A stretch of 7,211 nt of DNA, from assembly GCA_030043175.1 (NCBI GenBank), contig JASHYD010000148.1, forward strand, positions 1-7,211, in the 5' to 3' direction. The DNA comes from Xanthobacteraceae bacterium (lineage in GTDB: Bacteria > Pseudomonadota > Alphaproteobacteria > Rhizobiales > Xanthobacteraceae). The number at the start of each line of letters is the position of its first letter. Position 1 is the stretch's first letter. A program made the position numbers and the translations under genes. Below, piece after piece: positions 1-6,036 of the stretch. The notes beneath the pieces were generated by a model. That model made no database searches, had not been told where the DNA came from, and saw only the letters and a program-made list of their open reading frames with translations.

Positions 1-488
1 CTTGATCACGGTTTCGTTCACATCGTATGCAGCGATCTGTTACGCGCACGTATGACGGCGGCTCCGCTCGCGGCTCGCTCTAAAATTGCCATTGAAGAAA
101 GCCCGCTGTTACAGGAGCGCAACTTTGGGGACCTGCGCGGCGTTCCGTATGCCGATTGACCGAAAATCCATTTGGGCCTGACTTCGCGCCGCCCAACGGC
201 GAAGATTGGCCGACGTTTCACTCGCGGGTCGCACGAGCATTCGACTTCATCGTGAGCAGGCGCCGGAACGTGAGCGGTACGTTGGTGGTCATCACGCATG
301 GTTTAGTCTGCCGTGCCATCGTCGATCGACATGCGCTGCTGCCCGAAGGCATCGTTGCCCCCGAGCGCTTCGACAATACGAGCGTCACCGTGCTGCACGA
401 AGATGCGCCGCACAACATCAGCTTGATCAACTGCACCCGGCATCTCTTGAGTGCGCTCGCAGCGGACCGCGATGGCGGCGCGGCGTAA
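1..488 (+). pseudogene. Histidine phosphatase family protein (phosphoglycerate-mutase-like), 5' truncated by window edge and frameshifted
   Basis: This is the C-terminal two thirds of a histidine-phosphatase (PGM-like) enzyme, a family that removes phosphate from sugars, cofactor precursors or phosphoproteins. The first bases are already in frame and read CSDLLRARMTAAPLA followed by LLQERNFGDLRG, the usual CSDL.RA..TA and L.ER.FG...G blocks. The second catalytic histidine is visible in VVITHGLVCRAI at about 286-321, followed by FDNTSVTVL. The N-terminal RHGE motif would lie upstream of the window. The first frame stops at TGA 157-159, just after VPYAD; the protein resumes one frame over at TTG 156-158 (LTENPFGPDF) and ends at TAA 486-488. 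Restoring one T (GATTGACC to GATTTGACC) rejoins the halves without losing a residue. It could therefore be a recent pseudogene or a base-calling error in a T run. The substrate cannot be assigned. Confidence 0.82.
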
Positions 489-490
489 CC

Positions 491-513
491 GGAGCGTAGT
501 CCTCGACCGCTCC
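491..513 (+). terminator. Weak hairpin just after the phosphatase stop
   Basis: GGAGCG (491-496) and CGCTCC (508-513) can pair as a 6-bp stem with an 11-nt loop, starting 3 nt after the stop codon. No T run follows, so it is not a classical intrinsic terminator. It is listed only because of its position. Confidence 0.2.
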
Positions 514-555
514 CAAGGCCCCAAAGGTCAGTCCACACCCCTGGCATAACAAAAA

Positions 556-595
556 CGTTGAGGGGTCGCGTGCCATCAGCGAGCTTCCCTCAACG
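556..595. repeat. 9-bp perfect inverted repeat
   Basis: CGTTGAGGG (556-564) is the exact reverse complement of CCCTCAACG (587-595), with 22 nt between the arms and one more possible G-T pair inward. It lies between two converging genes, where a transcript-end structure serving both strands would be expected. An A run (551-555) precedes the left arm, so leftward RNA would carry the stem followed by five U. That gives a weak case for terminating the minus-strand DUF1989 transcript. Confidence 0.4.
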
Positions 596-800
596 CTCGA
601 AGGGCCGCCGAACCCGACCGACCCAACCGTCTGCAACGCATCGAACAGATTCTCGCCAAGGCTAAGGCCCCGCTGTCGCAGCGCCAGCTGCGTCGACGCC
701 GCGCGCATCCGCACCAGCCACCTCACTGAAGCCTCAACCCATTGCTGCCGCCCGCATCGCTCGGTCCCTGATTGAGCCCGGACGTAACCCTGGCGGGCCG

Positions 801-1439
801 TCACGCGGCCGGGTTCAGGATCTCGAGCGTCAGCGGCTTGAGCCGGAAATTATTGCACGCATTGAACAGGATAGGGCAATTCGAGATGGCGACGATCTGA
901 GGCATCAGCGCGCGCAGCGTCATGTAATCTCCCGTCTTTCCCTTGGGTGGCCGGATCTCCCACACGCCGTTGGCGTCATAGGCGACGGTCATGAAGACGT
1001 TGAAGCATGCATCAATGTTGAAGCTCCAGCGATCCATGCCATATCCGCGGACCGCGGCTTCGAGGTTCGACTGGCAGTTCGGCGCCTTCTCGCCCTTGTC
1101 GCCGTAGCGCGCGATGTTCAGGTGCTCGCTGCAGTAGCCGCCCCCGCAGTAATTCTCGCCTGTGAGGTCATCCTCAATCTGCCACATTTCCCGTGAGCGA
1201 TTGCTATAGAGCAGATGCGGAGCGGTCAGCTTCCAGCTCAGATTGATGGCGCGGCTCGAATGCATCGAGAGCAATTCGCGCGTATCATCGCGATTGAAGG
1301 AGATTAGATCCGCGACCTGCTCGCCTTCGGGCTGCGTCAGTCGCAGTCGCTCGCCGGCTGCGACTTCGAAGCTGATGCCGCCGGCAGGCGGCAGCGTCAC
1401 CGGGACGCCGGGGGTGAGAACGTGCGTCGGGCCTGTCAT
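801..1439 (-). CDS. DUF1989 / urea-carboxylase-associated family protein
   Basis: A complete 212-aa protein of the DUF1989 family, whose members are often named UAAP1/UAAP2 because many sit beside urea carboxylase/allophanate hydrolase genes. The biochemical role is unsettled. Features seen are GEQVADLISFN at about residues 39-49, the Cys-rich block GENYCGGGYCSEH at 94-106, NCQSNLEAAVRGYGMD at 121-136, CFNVFM at 145-150, and the C-terminal TGDYMTLRAL plus VAISNCP at 169-189. Cys98, Cys103, His106 and Cys122 are candidate metal ligands. The length is normal for the family. ATG at 1437-1439 is chosen; an adjacent TTG at 1440-1442 is also possible, and AAAGG lies 7-10 nt upstream of the pair. 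No urea-related genes are in view, so it looks like an orphan copy. It converges with the upstream phosphatase. Confidence 0.87.
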   Translation of the reverse strand: MTGPTHVLTPGVPVTLPPAGGISFEVAAGERLRLTQPEGEQVADLISFNRDDTRELLSMHSSRAINLSWKLTAPHLLYSNRSREMWQIEDDLTGENYCGGGYCSEHLNIARYGDKGEKAPNCQSNLEAAVRGYGMDRWSFNIDACFNVFMTVAYDANGVWEIRPPKGKTGDYMTLRALMPQIVAISNCPILFNACNNFRLKPLTLEILNPAA

Positions 1440-2059
1440 CAACGAGGCGCCTTTCCCTTCGTCTCGGGAAGAACGAGACGGCGATGATAGCGATCACGAA
1501 AGCGCGGGCAAGGGCGGTTGCGGCATGGTCCATAACCACCGACGAACCGTCCGCCACATTGGTGCCGAACATCGCAAGGAAACCCGCAGCCCCGAGTTCT
1601 ATGTCGGTCGGCTGGCCAAGACGGTGTGCAGCTGGTGTCGATCGCACAGGAGCTCGGCAACGATCCGATGAGCAACATGATCCCGCTCGCACACACTCGC
1701 CGATTCAAAGGCGAAGGAGCACGCACGAAAGGGGCCGGCAGGGCGCGATATCGTGCTCCGTATGGTGGTGTGCCACGGTCGCTGAAGATGGGCACACTCA
1801 TTCGCCGTGGCTTGGTCGGGGCGACCGCGGCGCCGCAGCCGCTTCGATCTGACAGCGACGGGCGGCACCTCCGCTTCAGCATCTTGCCGTCTCACGGGCG
1901 CGTCCAGCGCGCAGGCTGTTTCGCGCCTGTTCAATGCGCCGCAGGAAGGTCATGTTCGCCACAGTCGTCGAACCGGTCCTCTTCTGATTCGAAACCACAC
2001 GGACCTTGAATATTTTGGTCAACGGGCATCCGTGTCCATCCGTGGCTAAGATGTTTTTT
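1440..2059. other. About 620 bp without a convincing gene; possible decayed membrane-protein tail on the minus strand
   Basis: Several open frames cross this stretch on both strands, but all are rich in Arg, Ser, Pro and Cys and look non-coding. The only protein-like run is on the minus strand at about 1465-1605. It reads ELGAAGFLAMFGTNVAD and then ATALARAFVIAIIAVSFFPR, ending in Arg-rich sequence. That is a hydrophobic helix followed by a basic tail, as at the C-terminus of an MFS-type transporter. A neighbouring minus frame carries MLLIGSLPSSC at about 1650-1682, suggesting frameshifts. No start, ribosome site or proper stop goes with it. The transporter idea is a guess and could be chance composition. 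The right end holds the dispersed CATCCGTG motif (2027-2044) and a T7 run (2054-2060). Confidence 0.3.
2027..2044. repeat. CATCCGTG direct repeat, member of a dispersed ATCYGYGTYCATCYGWG-type motif
   Basis: CATCCGTG occurs at 2027-2034 and again at 2037-2044, a 10-nt period, followed by GCTAAGATG and a T run. It matches the pattern of a second segment at 3313-3330 (GATCTGCGTTCATCTGAG). I recall ATCYGYGTYCATCYGTGG-like strings recurring between genes of several soil bacteria; that is recollection, not a search. It begins 15 nt past the stop codon of the carbonic-anhydrase-like gene, the last of the minus-strand operon. Confidence 0.45.
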
Positions 2060-2464
2060 TCAGTCGACCCGATACACCCCATCGAAGTCGCAGAAATAGC
2101 ACTCCACGCTTAACCCCAGCCCCGCTCTCACGATCTCTGCTGCCTTCACCACGTCTGCTGCCACCACCTCCGGCCCGGCTCCCGCATACGCTCCGCACTC
2201 GTTGTGCCCCAGAATCAGCATGCGCTCCGGCTTATGCAGCCTGACTGACGTCCGCACCATTCCCAGCACGAAATCCCGGTCCGTCTCCGGTGCCGCCAGC
2301 GCCTTTGCCGATCCCGGAATCTTGATATGATCCACAGCTTCGATCCCGCACCGCCTGAAAAATTTCCGCATCGCCAATTCGAACCGGTAATCGAAGCAGC
2401 TCAGCACGCAGGCGTCGGCCTTGTACACCTGCGCCGGGCAATCGAAATGAAACGCCTTCTGCAT
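2060..2464 (-). CDS. Short beta-carbonic-anhydrase-like protein
   Basis: A 134-aa protein with the zinc-site signature of beta-carbonic anhydrases, enzymes that interconvert CO2 and bicarbonate. Cys23-x-Asp25-x-Arg27 occurs within VLSCFDYRFE, and His87-x-x-Cys90-Gly91 within LILGHNECGAY. The four expected metal-site residues are C23, D25, H87 and C90. IKIPGSAKAL (47-56) sits where the family has its RNAG segment, but lacks that motif. At 134 aa it is well below the roughly 170-230 aa of typical enzymes and ends soon after the HxxCG strand, so catalysis is uncertain. ATG 2462-2464 is chosen because homology-like sequence starts there and GAGG lies 9 nt upstream; the longer frame above it reads as non-protein. 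It is the last minus-strand gene, 162 nt after pspA, so operon membership is plausible but not shown. Confidence 0.75.
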   Translation of the reverse strand: MQKAFHFDCPAQVYKADACVLSCFDYRFELAMRKFFRRCGIEAVDHIKIPGSAKALAAPETDRDFVLGMVRTSVRLHKPERMLILGHNECGAYAGAGPEVVAADVVKAAEIVRAGLGLSVECYFCDFDGVYRVD

Positions 2465-2469
2465 AAAGA

Positions 2470-2627
2470 TTAGCCTCGCAACGATAGTCGCTGCGTCAAA
2501 TCGCGGAAGAACGCATCCCGACCTCCGGGGCCAGTGACAGCGAATTCCGCACGTAACTGCATCTGCGCGGCGTCCTCTTCCACTGGTTCCGCCACCCGAT
2601 GTTCTGATACGCAATGAGCCGCCGCAT
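2470..2627 (-). other. pspA / carbonic-anhydrase-like spacer with two unsupported short frames
   Basis: The pspA stop is followed directly by an ATG overlapping it as TGATG. That frame is 43 codons long (2496-2627) but basic and Trp/Arg-rich. A different frame gives a more protein-like 41-codon run from GTG 2593-2595 to TAA 2470-2472, including RAEFAVTGPGGRDAFF and FRDLTQRLSLRG. Neither has a good ribosome site, and I recognise neither. The spacer may hold a small gene, a relic, or only untranslated leader for the next gene. Confidence 0.2.
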
Positions 2628-3289
2628 CAGCCCAGCCCGCGTTTTGCCTTCAAATCCGCCAGCAACCGGTCGATCTCGTCCGCTTTCTCCATCGTTGCGA
2701 ACCTGTCTTCCACGTCATCCGCCACCAGGTCGGCCCTCGCCTGTGCTTCGGCCTCCGTGTGCCGCACCTTACTCTTCATCCGGTCGAATGCCGCTGTGTG
2801 GGATTGCTCACCCATCGTCATCCCCGCCTGTGTGGCTTTGTTCATAGCCCGCGACCGTCGGTGCTGCGCAATCAGCATATCGCTTTTCGATCGCGCCTCC
2901 GCCAGTTTCTGCTGGAGCTTCAGCAGCGCTGTCTTCATGTTTTCCACTTGTGCCTTCTGATCCTCCACCTGTTGTCTAAAGCTCTCCGCCATGTTCTTGT
3001 AGCTCATCGAGCGCCCTAGCGCCGACCGCGCAAGCGCCTCGTCTGTCTTATCCAGCGCCAGTTCCGCCCGCCGCATCCACTGCCGCTCGTTCTCGGCATT
3101 CTCCTGCTGCTTGTTCTCCAGCACGTGTTGATCGGCGATCGAAATCGCCACTTGCGTCTTCACCTGAATCAGCTGGTTCTCCATATCCAGGATCACCTGC
3201 TTGATCATCTTCTCCGGGTCCTCAGCCTTATCGATCAGGTCGTTAAGATTGGCCCGGATTAGTGTCGATACTCTCTCTAAAAGTGCCAT
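2627..3289 (-). CDS. pspA: PspA/IM30 (Vipp1) family membrane-stress protein
   Basis: A 220-aa protein of the PspA/IM30 family, related to ESCRT-III. It forms oligomeric scaffolds on the inner membrane and counters loss of proton motive force. The N-terminus MALLERVSTLIRANLNDLID is the family's amphipathic membrane-binding helix, followed by AEDPEKMIKQVILDMENQL, closely matching the usual KAEDP.K.I.....M...L block. Almost all the rest is charged heptad-like coiled coil (about 25-205), ending in DEIDRLLADLKAKRGLG. The length is normal. ATG 3287-3289 is chosen over an upstream in-frame codon because family identity begins there and GGGAG lies 7-8 nt upstream. It starts 32 nt after the flotillin stop, across the hairpin at 3305-3341. 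The pairing with flotillin and NfeD supports a membrane-repair role. No PspB, PspC or PspF is in the window. Confidence 0.92.
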   Translation of the reverse strand: MALLERVSTLIRANLNDLIDKAEDPEKMIKQVILDMENQLIQVKTQVAISIADQHVLENKQQENAENERQWMRRAELALDKTDEALARSALGRSMSYKNMAESFRQQVEDQKAQVENMKTALLKLQQKLAEARSKSDMLIAQHRRSRAMNKATQAGMTMGEQSHTAAFDRMKSKVRHTEAEAQARADLVADDVEDRFATMEKADEIDRLLADLKAKRGLG

Positions 3290-3304
3290 TGTGATTCTCC
3301 CTTG

Positions 3305-3341
3305 CCGCCGACGATCTGCGTTCATCTGAGTTCGTCGGCGG
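3305..3341 (-). promoter_or_regulatory. 10-bp hairpin spanning the flotillin stop, upstream of the pspA ribosome site
   Basis: CCGCCGACGA (3305-3314) and TCGTCGGCGG (3332-3341) are perfect reverse complements with a 17-nt loop. The stem takes in the last flotillin codons and the flotillin stop (3322-3324) lies in the loop. On the minus-strand RNA it ends a few nt before the AAGGGAG ribosome site of pspA. No U run follows, so it is more likely an RNA-processing, stability or translation-control element than a terminator. It could set different levels of flotillin and PspA. The loop carries the dispersed ATCTGCGTTCATCTGAG motif. Confidence 0.5.
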
Positions 3342-4833
3342 GCCTAATCTTTTCGCGACCCATTGCGTCGCGATCAGCATTTTCACTATGCCGCTCCTTG
3401 CTGTTACCCTTGTCCCCGGCCGGTTTCGATGTTTTATCGTCGATCTGCCTCACCTTCCCCAGCAGTTCGCCCAGCGGCATGCCGGATAGTGTTTCGAACA
3501 GCGCAGGCACCTGCGCCACCATCTTCGTGATATCGCCGGTAATCTTGTTCATCCCCGCCGCATCGCCATTGCCGGTTGATACGATCGTGATCTTGTCTAC
3601 GTTGGCCAGCGGAGAAGCCAGCGCCCTCACGACGTCCGGCAAGCCGGTAATCAGCTTGTCGACGATGGCCGCCTGGTTGAACTCCTGGTAAGCCTCCGCC
3701 TTCGTGTTCATGGCTTTGGCTTCCGCCTCGCCCTTCTTGAAGATGATCTCGGCCTCCGCCTCGCCCTGCGCGCGAATCGCTGCCGCGCGCCCTTCCGCTT
3801 CGGTCACTAGCCGCAGCTTCTCGGCCTCTGCCAGTGTCTCGATGCGTTTTCGCTCGAACTCTGCCTGTTTCAAAACCGTCGCCGTCAGCTCTCGATCGCG
3901 CCGCTGAATTTCCGCTTCCTGCACCTTGACTTCATGCTCCTTCTCTATCTGATGAATGGTCACTTCCTCGGCGCGCACCTTCTGCTGCATCACGTTTGTC
4001 TGGATCTCGTAGGCTTTGTCCGCCTGCGCCTGCTGCGCCTTCACCGCCTGCAGGTACTCGGCCTTCTTCACTTCCAGATCTCGCTGCGCCTCCGCCTGCT
4101 TGGCTTGCGAGAGCGTCTCCGCTAGAACCCGCTCCTGGTCCGCTTGCGCCTTTGCCACGGCTGCTTCCCGCGCCGCCAGTGCGCGCTTGATCGCCGTATC
4201 GCGATCCGCTTCCGCCGATGCCACGTCCGCATCGCGCTTGATTCGCGCAATGTCCGGCCGCCCCATGTTCGTGATGTATTCGTTCTTGTCGCGGACTTCT
4301 TTAATGGTGAAAGAGATGACTTCCAGCCCCATTTTGTTCATGTCATCCGCGCAGGTGGAGCGCATCCGTTCGCCCACCATCTCGGGCTGCTTCACGATCT
4401 CTTCCACCGTGAGTTGCCCGATGATCCCGCGCAGATGGCCCTCCATCACCAGCCGAATCAAACCTTCCCGCTCCTCGGGCGGCTTGGTCAGAAACTGCTC
4501 CGCCGCCGTCAAAATCGACTCGCGGTCCGATTTCACCTTAATCTGCGCCACTGCTTCCACCGTCACTGCTACGCCTTGGCGCGTGTAGAGGTCCTGTTTC
4601 GGTGCGACGTCAAACGACATCAGCTCGAGCGACAGACCCCGACAGTTTTCGACCATCGGAAAAACCACGGTTCCCGACCCCTGGACCACTCTGGTGCCGC
4701 GGAATCCGTACACGATCAAGGCTTCGTGCGGGCCCACCTTGCGATACAACTTGGCGAACACCGCCAAGATGAACAGGATCGCCAGCACCATTAAGCCGGC
4801 AATCACGACCGTCACGATCGTTGGGTCTGCCAT
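3322..4833 (-). CDS. Flotillin-like SPFH/band-7 membrane protein
   Basis: A 503-aa flotillin-type protein that scaffolds membrane microdomains. Residues 5-28 form one N-terminal hydrophobic helix (VTVVIAGLMVLAILFILAVF). The SPFH domain spans about 30-200, with VGPHEALIVYGFRG near its start and GLEVISFTIKEVRDKNEYI (169-187) followed by MGRPDIA, which are flotillin hallmarks. A long Ala/Glu/Lys coiled coil rich in AEA and EAEA repeats runs from about 200 to 400. A hydrophobic stretch LITGLPDVVRALASPLANV follows, then a highly charged disordered tail ending in EKIRPADELR. The length matches Bacillus FloT-like proteins. ATG 4831-4833 has GGAGGG 6 nt upstream, a very strong ribosome site. It follows the NfeD gene by 53 nt, the conserved NfeD-flotillin order. 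The symbol floT would fit by analogy, but I leave it unassigned. Confidence 0.93.
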   Translation of the reverse strand: MADPTIVTVVIAGLMVLAILFILAVFAKLYRKVGPHEALIVYGFRGTRVVQGSGTVVFPMVENCRGLSLELMSFDVAPKQDLYTRQGVAVTVEAVAQIKVKSDRESILTAAEQFLTKPPEEREGLIRLVMEGHLRGIIGQLTVEEIVKQPEMVGERMRSTCADDMNKMGLEVISFTIKEVRDKNEYITNMGRPDIARIKRDADVASAEADRDTAIKRALAAREAAVAKAQADQERVLAETLSQAKQAEAQRDLEVKKAEYLQAVKAQQAQADKAYEIQTNVMQQKVRAEEVTIHQIEKEHEVKVQEAEIQRRDRELTATVLKQAEFERKRIETLAEAEKLRLVTEAEGRAAAIRAQGEAEAEIIFKKGEAEAKAMNTKAEAYQEFNQAAIVDKLITGLPDVVRALASPLANVDKITIVSTGNGDAAGMNKITGDITKMVAQVPALFETLSGMPLGELLGKVRQIDDKTSKPAGDKGNSKERHSENADRDAMGREKIRPADELR

Positions 4834-4852
4834 AACATTCCCTCCAATTCGA

Positions 4853-4873
4853 ACTCTAAGCTCTCAGCTCTAA
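4853..4873. repeat. Three 7-bp tandem units between NfeD and flotillin genes
   Basis: On the plus strand the units are ACTCTAA, GCTCTCA and GCTCTAA. On the transcribed minus strand they read TTAGAGC, TGAGAGC and TTAGAGT. The array fills part of the 53-nt leader of the flotillin gene, ending about 14 nt before its GGAGGG. Another AGCTCTCA lies at 4898-4905 in the 3' end of the NfeD gene. The copy number is too low to tell function from slippage. Confidence 0.45.
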
Positions 4874-4886
4874 CCACGCGCCCGGT

Positions 4887-5489
4887 TTAGAACTTAAAGC
4901 TCTCATCACCCGCCATCTCCTCCCACGGCCTTACGTACGCGATCCCCTTCTCATACCGCGTCACCACCACTTCCGTGCCCTTCGCAATCGCATTCCCCCC
5001 CTCGCTCCGTGCACCGGAAACCCGCCGCGTTCCCTGCTGCGAATAGATCAGCTCGCCGGTCCCGCCTTCCCGGATCGGGATGCTCAGCTTACCCAGCACA
5101 CCGACCATGTCGTAATCCGCCGCGTCCAGCGCCGTCTCGTTCGCCATCAGCACCCGTGCAAGAAACCAGAACACCACCGCCGACGCTCCCGCGCCGCTCA
5201 GCATCGCCACTCCCAGCGCCATCACCACCGACACGTGGTAATACCATTCCAGCAGAAACCCCGTTCCGCCAAACCATGCCAGGAAAGCCGCAATGGTGCC
5301 GAAGTTAAACCATGACAATCCGCCCGGCTGCCCGCCGCGAGCGAATGCTCCATGCCCGCCAGCATGCAGCCCGCCGCCGTGCATGTTCACGTGTGGCAGG
5401 TGGAGATGCACGCTCCCGGCCAGCAGAGCCAGCGCGCTCAGGCTAAAACCTACTAGGAAGCAGAAGAGATAAAAATCCGACCAGGTCAT
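4887..5489 (-). CDS. NfeD-like membrane protein with His-rich periplasmic/loop segment
   Basis: A 200-aa NfeD-family protein, the usual partner of flotillin (compare Bacillus YuaF with FloT). It has a hydrophobic helix at about 5-25, then two or three more between about 62 and 116 (FGTIAAFLAWFGGTGFLLEW, VVMALGVAMLSGAGASAVVF). A soluble C-terminal OB-fold-like domain at about 126-190 carries GVLGKLSIPIREGGTGELIY and KGTEVVVTRYEKGIAYVRPW. Between the first and second helices lies HLHLPHVNMHGGGLHAGGHG, with six His within residues 28-46, suggesting metal binding or pH sensing. It lacks the serine-protease half of long NfeD proteins. ATG 5487-5489 overlaps the regulator stop as ATGA, with AAGGA 7 nt upstream, so translation is probably coupled to the regulator. 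Family membership is secure; metal binding is inference. Confidence 0.87.
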   Translation of the reverse strand: MTWSDFYLFCFLVGFSLSALALLAGSVHLHLPHVNMHGGGLHAGGHGAFARGGQPGGLSWFNFGTIAAFLAWFGGTGFLLEWYYHVSVVMALGVAMLSGAGASAVVFWFLARVLMANETALDAADYDMVGVLGKLSIPIREGGTGELIYSQQGTRRVSGARSEGGNAIAKGTEVVVTRYEKGIAYVRPWEEMAGDESFKF

Positions 5490-5983
5490 GATCGTTTCCT
5501 TACTTGGGGCCGCGCGGGCTGTGGCCGCAAAACCTCCATCAAGCGCTCCGCCAGCCCGGGATTCTCCAAAATCGTTCCCAGCAACAAAATGCACATGCGC
5601 GAATCGTTGTGTCGCGCCACCGTCAGCAGCGCGTGGTGCAGATCCGCGTCGCGCCCAAACCCTTCCGCCCCGCTCACCAGCCCCAAGTCCAGCTTGTCTT
5701 CCAGCACACCGACATCCGAAATCAGCTCGTTATGAAACCCTTCCGGATCGTCCACGAGATATCCCGGATGCACCCTGAAAAACCTTGCCAGCAGCATCCG
5801 CGTCGAGTTCGTCAAATGCGGCCTCGCCCCGCTCTCGATCTGCGACAGATAGCTTTGGCTGATCGACTTCCCTAGCTCCTTCTGAATCGATCGCGCCACG
5901 TCCAACTGCGACAATTCTCGACTGAGGCTCCGCAGGGTTCCTTCTACTTCCCGCAAATATCGCAGCTTCTCACCCAGCCTCAT
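5486..5983 (-). CDS. XRE-family helix-turn-helix regulator, first gene of the membrane-stress operon
   Basis: A 165-aa regulator. Residues 1-78 hold an XRE/Cro-type HTH domain: LGEKLRYLREVEGTLRSLSR, then LDVARSIQKE, and the recognition-helix signature SQSYLSQIESGARPHL (42-57), followed by LARFFRVHPGYLVDD, a common ending of this domain. The segment between helices 2 and 3 is longer than usual. The C-terminal half (about 80-165) is helical and Leu-rich (HHALLTVARHNDSRMCILLL) with a basic tail ending PQVRKRS; it may dimerise or sense a signal, and I do not recognise it. ATG 5981-5983 is preferred to the in-frame TTG at 6005-6007, which lies too close to the predicted transcript start. Its stop overlaps the NfeD start. 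The upstream ATTGCAAT boxes suggest autoregulation. Confidence 0.86.
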   Translation of the reverse strand: MRLGEKLRYLREVEGTLRSLSRELSQLDVARSIQKELGKSISQSYLSQIESGARPHLTNSTRMLLARFFRVHPGYLVDDPEGFHNELISDVGVLEDKLDLGLVSGAEGFGRDADLHHALLTVARHNDSRMCILLLGTILENPGLAERLMEVLRPQPARPQVRKRS

Positions 5984-6000
5984 TGCGCCTGTGCCCTTAC

Positions 6001-6036
6001 ATTGCAATATGCAATATATATATTACGGATTGCAAT
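6001..6036. promoter_or_regulatory. Candidate operator: repeated ATTGCAAT boxes
   Basis: The 8-bp palindrome ATTGCAAT occurs twice, at 6001-6008 and 6029-6036, centres 28 bp apart. A further half site TGCAAT lies at 6010-6015, directly repeating the first with a 7-bp period. The distal box sits inside the -35/-10 spacer and the proximal group covers the expected transcript start. Binding there would block RNA polymerase. The obvious candidate protein is the XRE regulator encoded immediately downstream. Confidence 0.5.

Larger units (their letters stand above)
489..800. other. Intergenic stretch between converging genes, with a possible winged-helix relic
   Basis: No intact gene is visible in these 312 bases between the phosphatase stop and the convergent DUF1989 stop. 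On the plus strand, 631-699 reads LQRIEQILAKAKAPLSQRQL and then continues one frame over at 698-730 as ARIRTSHLTEA. Together these resemble the helix-turn-helix part of a winged-helix domain (RIEQIL..A..PLSQRQLR..ARIRT..L..AL). A frameshift and early stops leave no product, so this would be a relic. I cannot name a parent gene and the match is from memory of the pattern only. A short CGCAGC-GCCA-GCTGCG stem at 677-692 falls inside the same stretch and may be chance. Confidence 0.25.

Noticed and set aside
427..804. Minus-strand 125-codon frame across the phosphatase end and the spacer
   Set aside because: It overlaps the phosphatase, has unlikely composition and no ribosome site; treated as a shadow.
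1243..2049. Overlapping plus-strand frames across the DUF1989 start and the 620-bp gap
   Set aside because: Arg/Ser/Pro-rich translations without motifs, and three frames are open at once, which is typical of GC-rich non-coding DNA.
2054..2060. T run as an intrinsic terminator for plus-strand transcription
   Set aside because: No stable stem immediately precedes it and no plus-strand gene ends nearby.
2465..2614. 50-residue N-terminal extension of the carbonic-anhydrase-like gene
   Set aside because: It reads as Arg/Gly/Cys-rich non-protein, while the internal ATG 2462-2464 has a ribosome site and begins the conserved region.
4016..4794. Long plus-strand open frames of up to 216 codons opposite the flotillin gene
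   Set aside because: They are antisense to the Ala/Glu-rich coiled coil, whose codon bias removes stops on the other strand. Their products are biased and match nothing.
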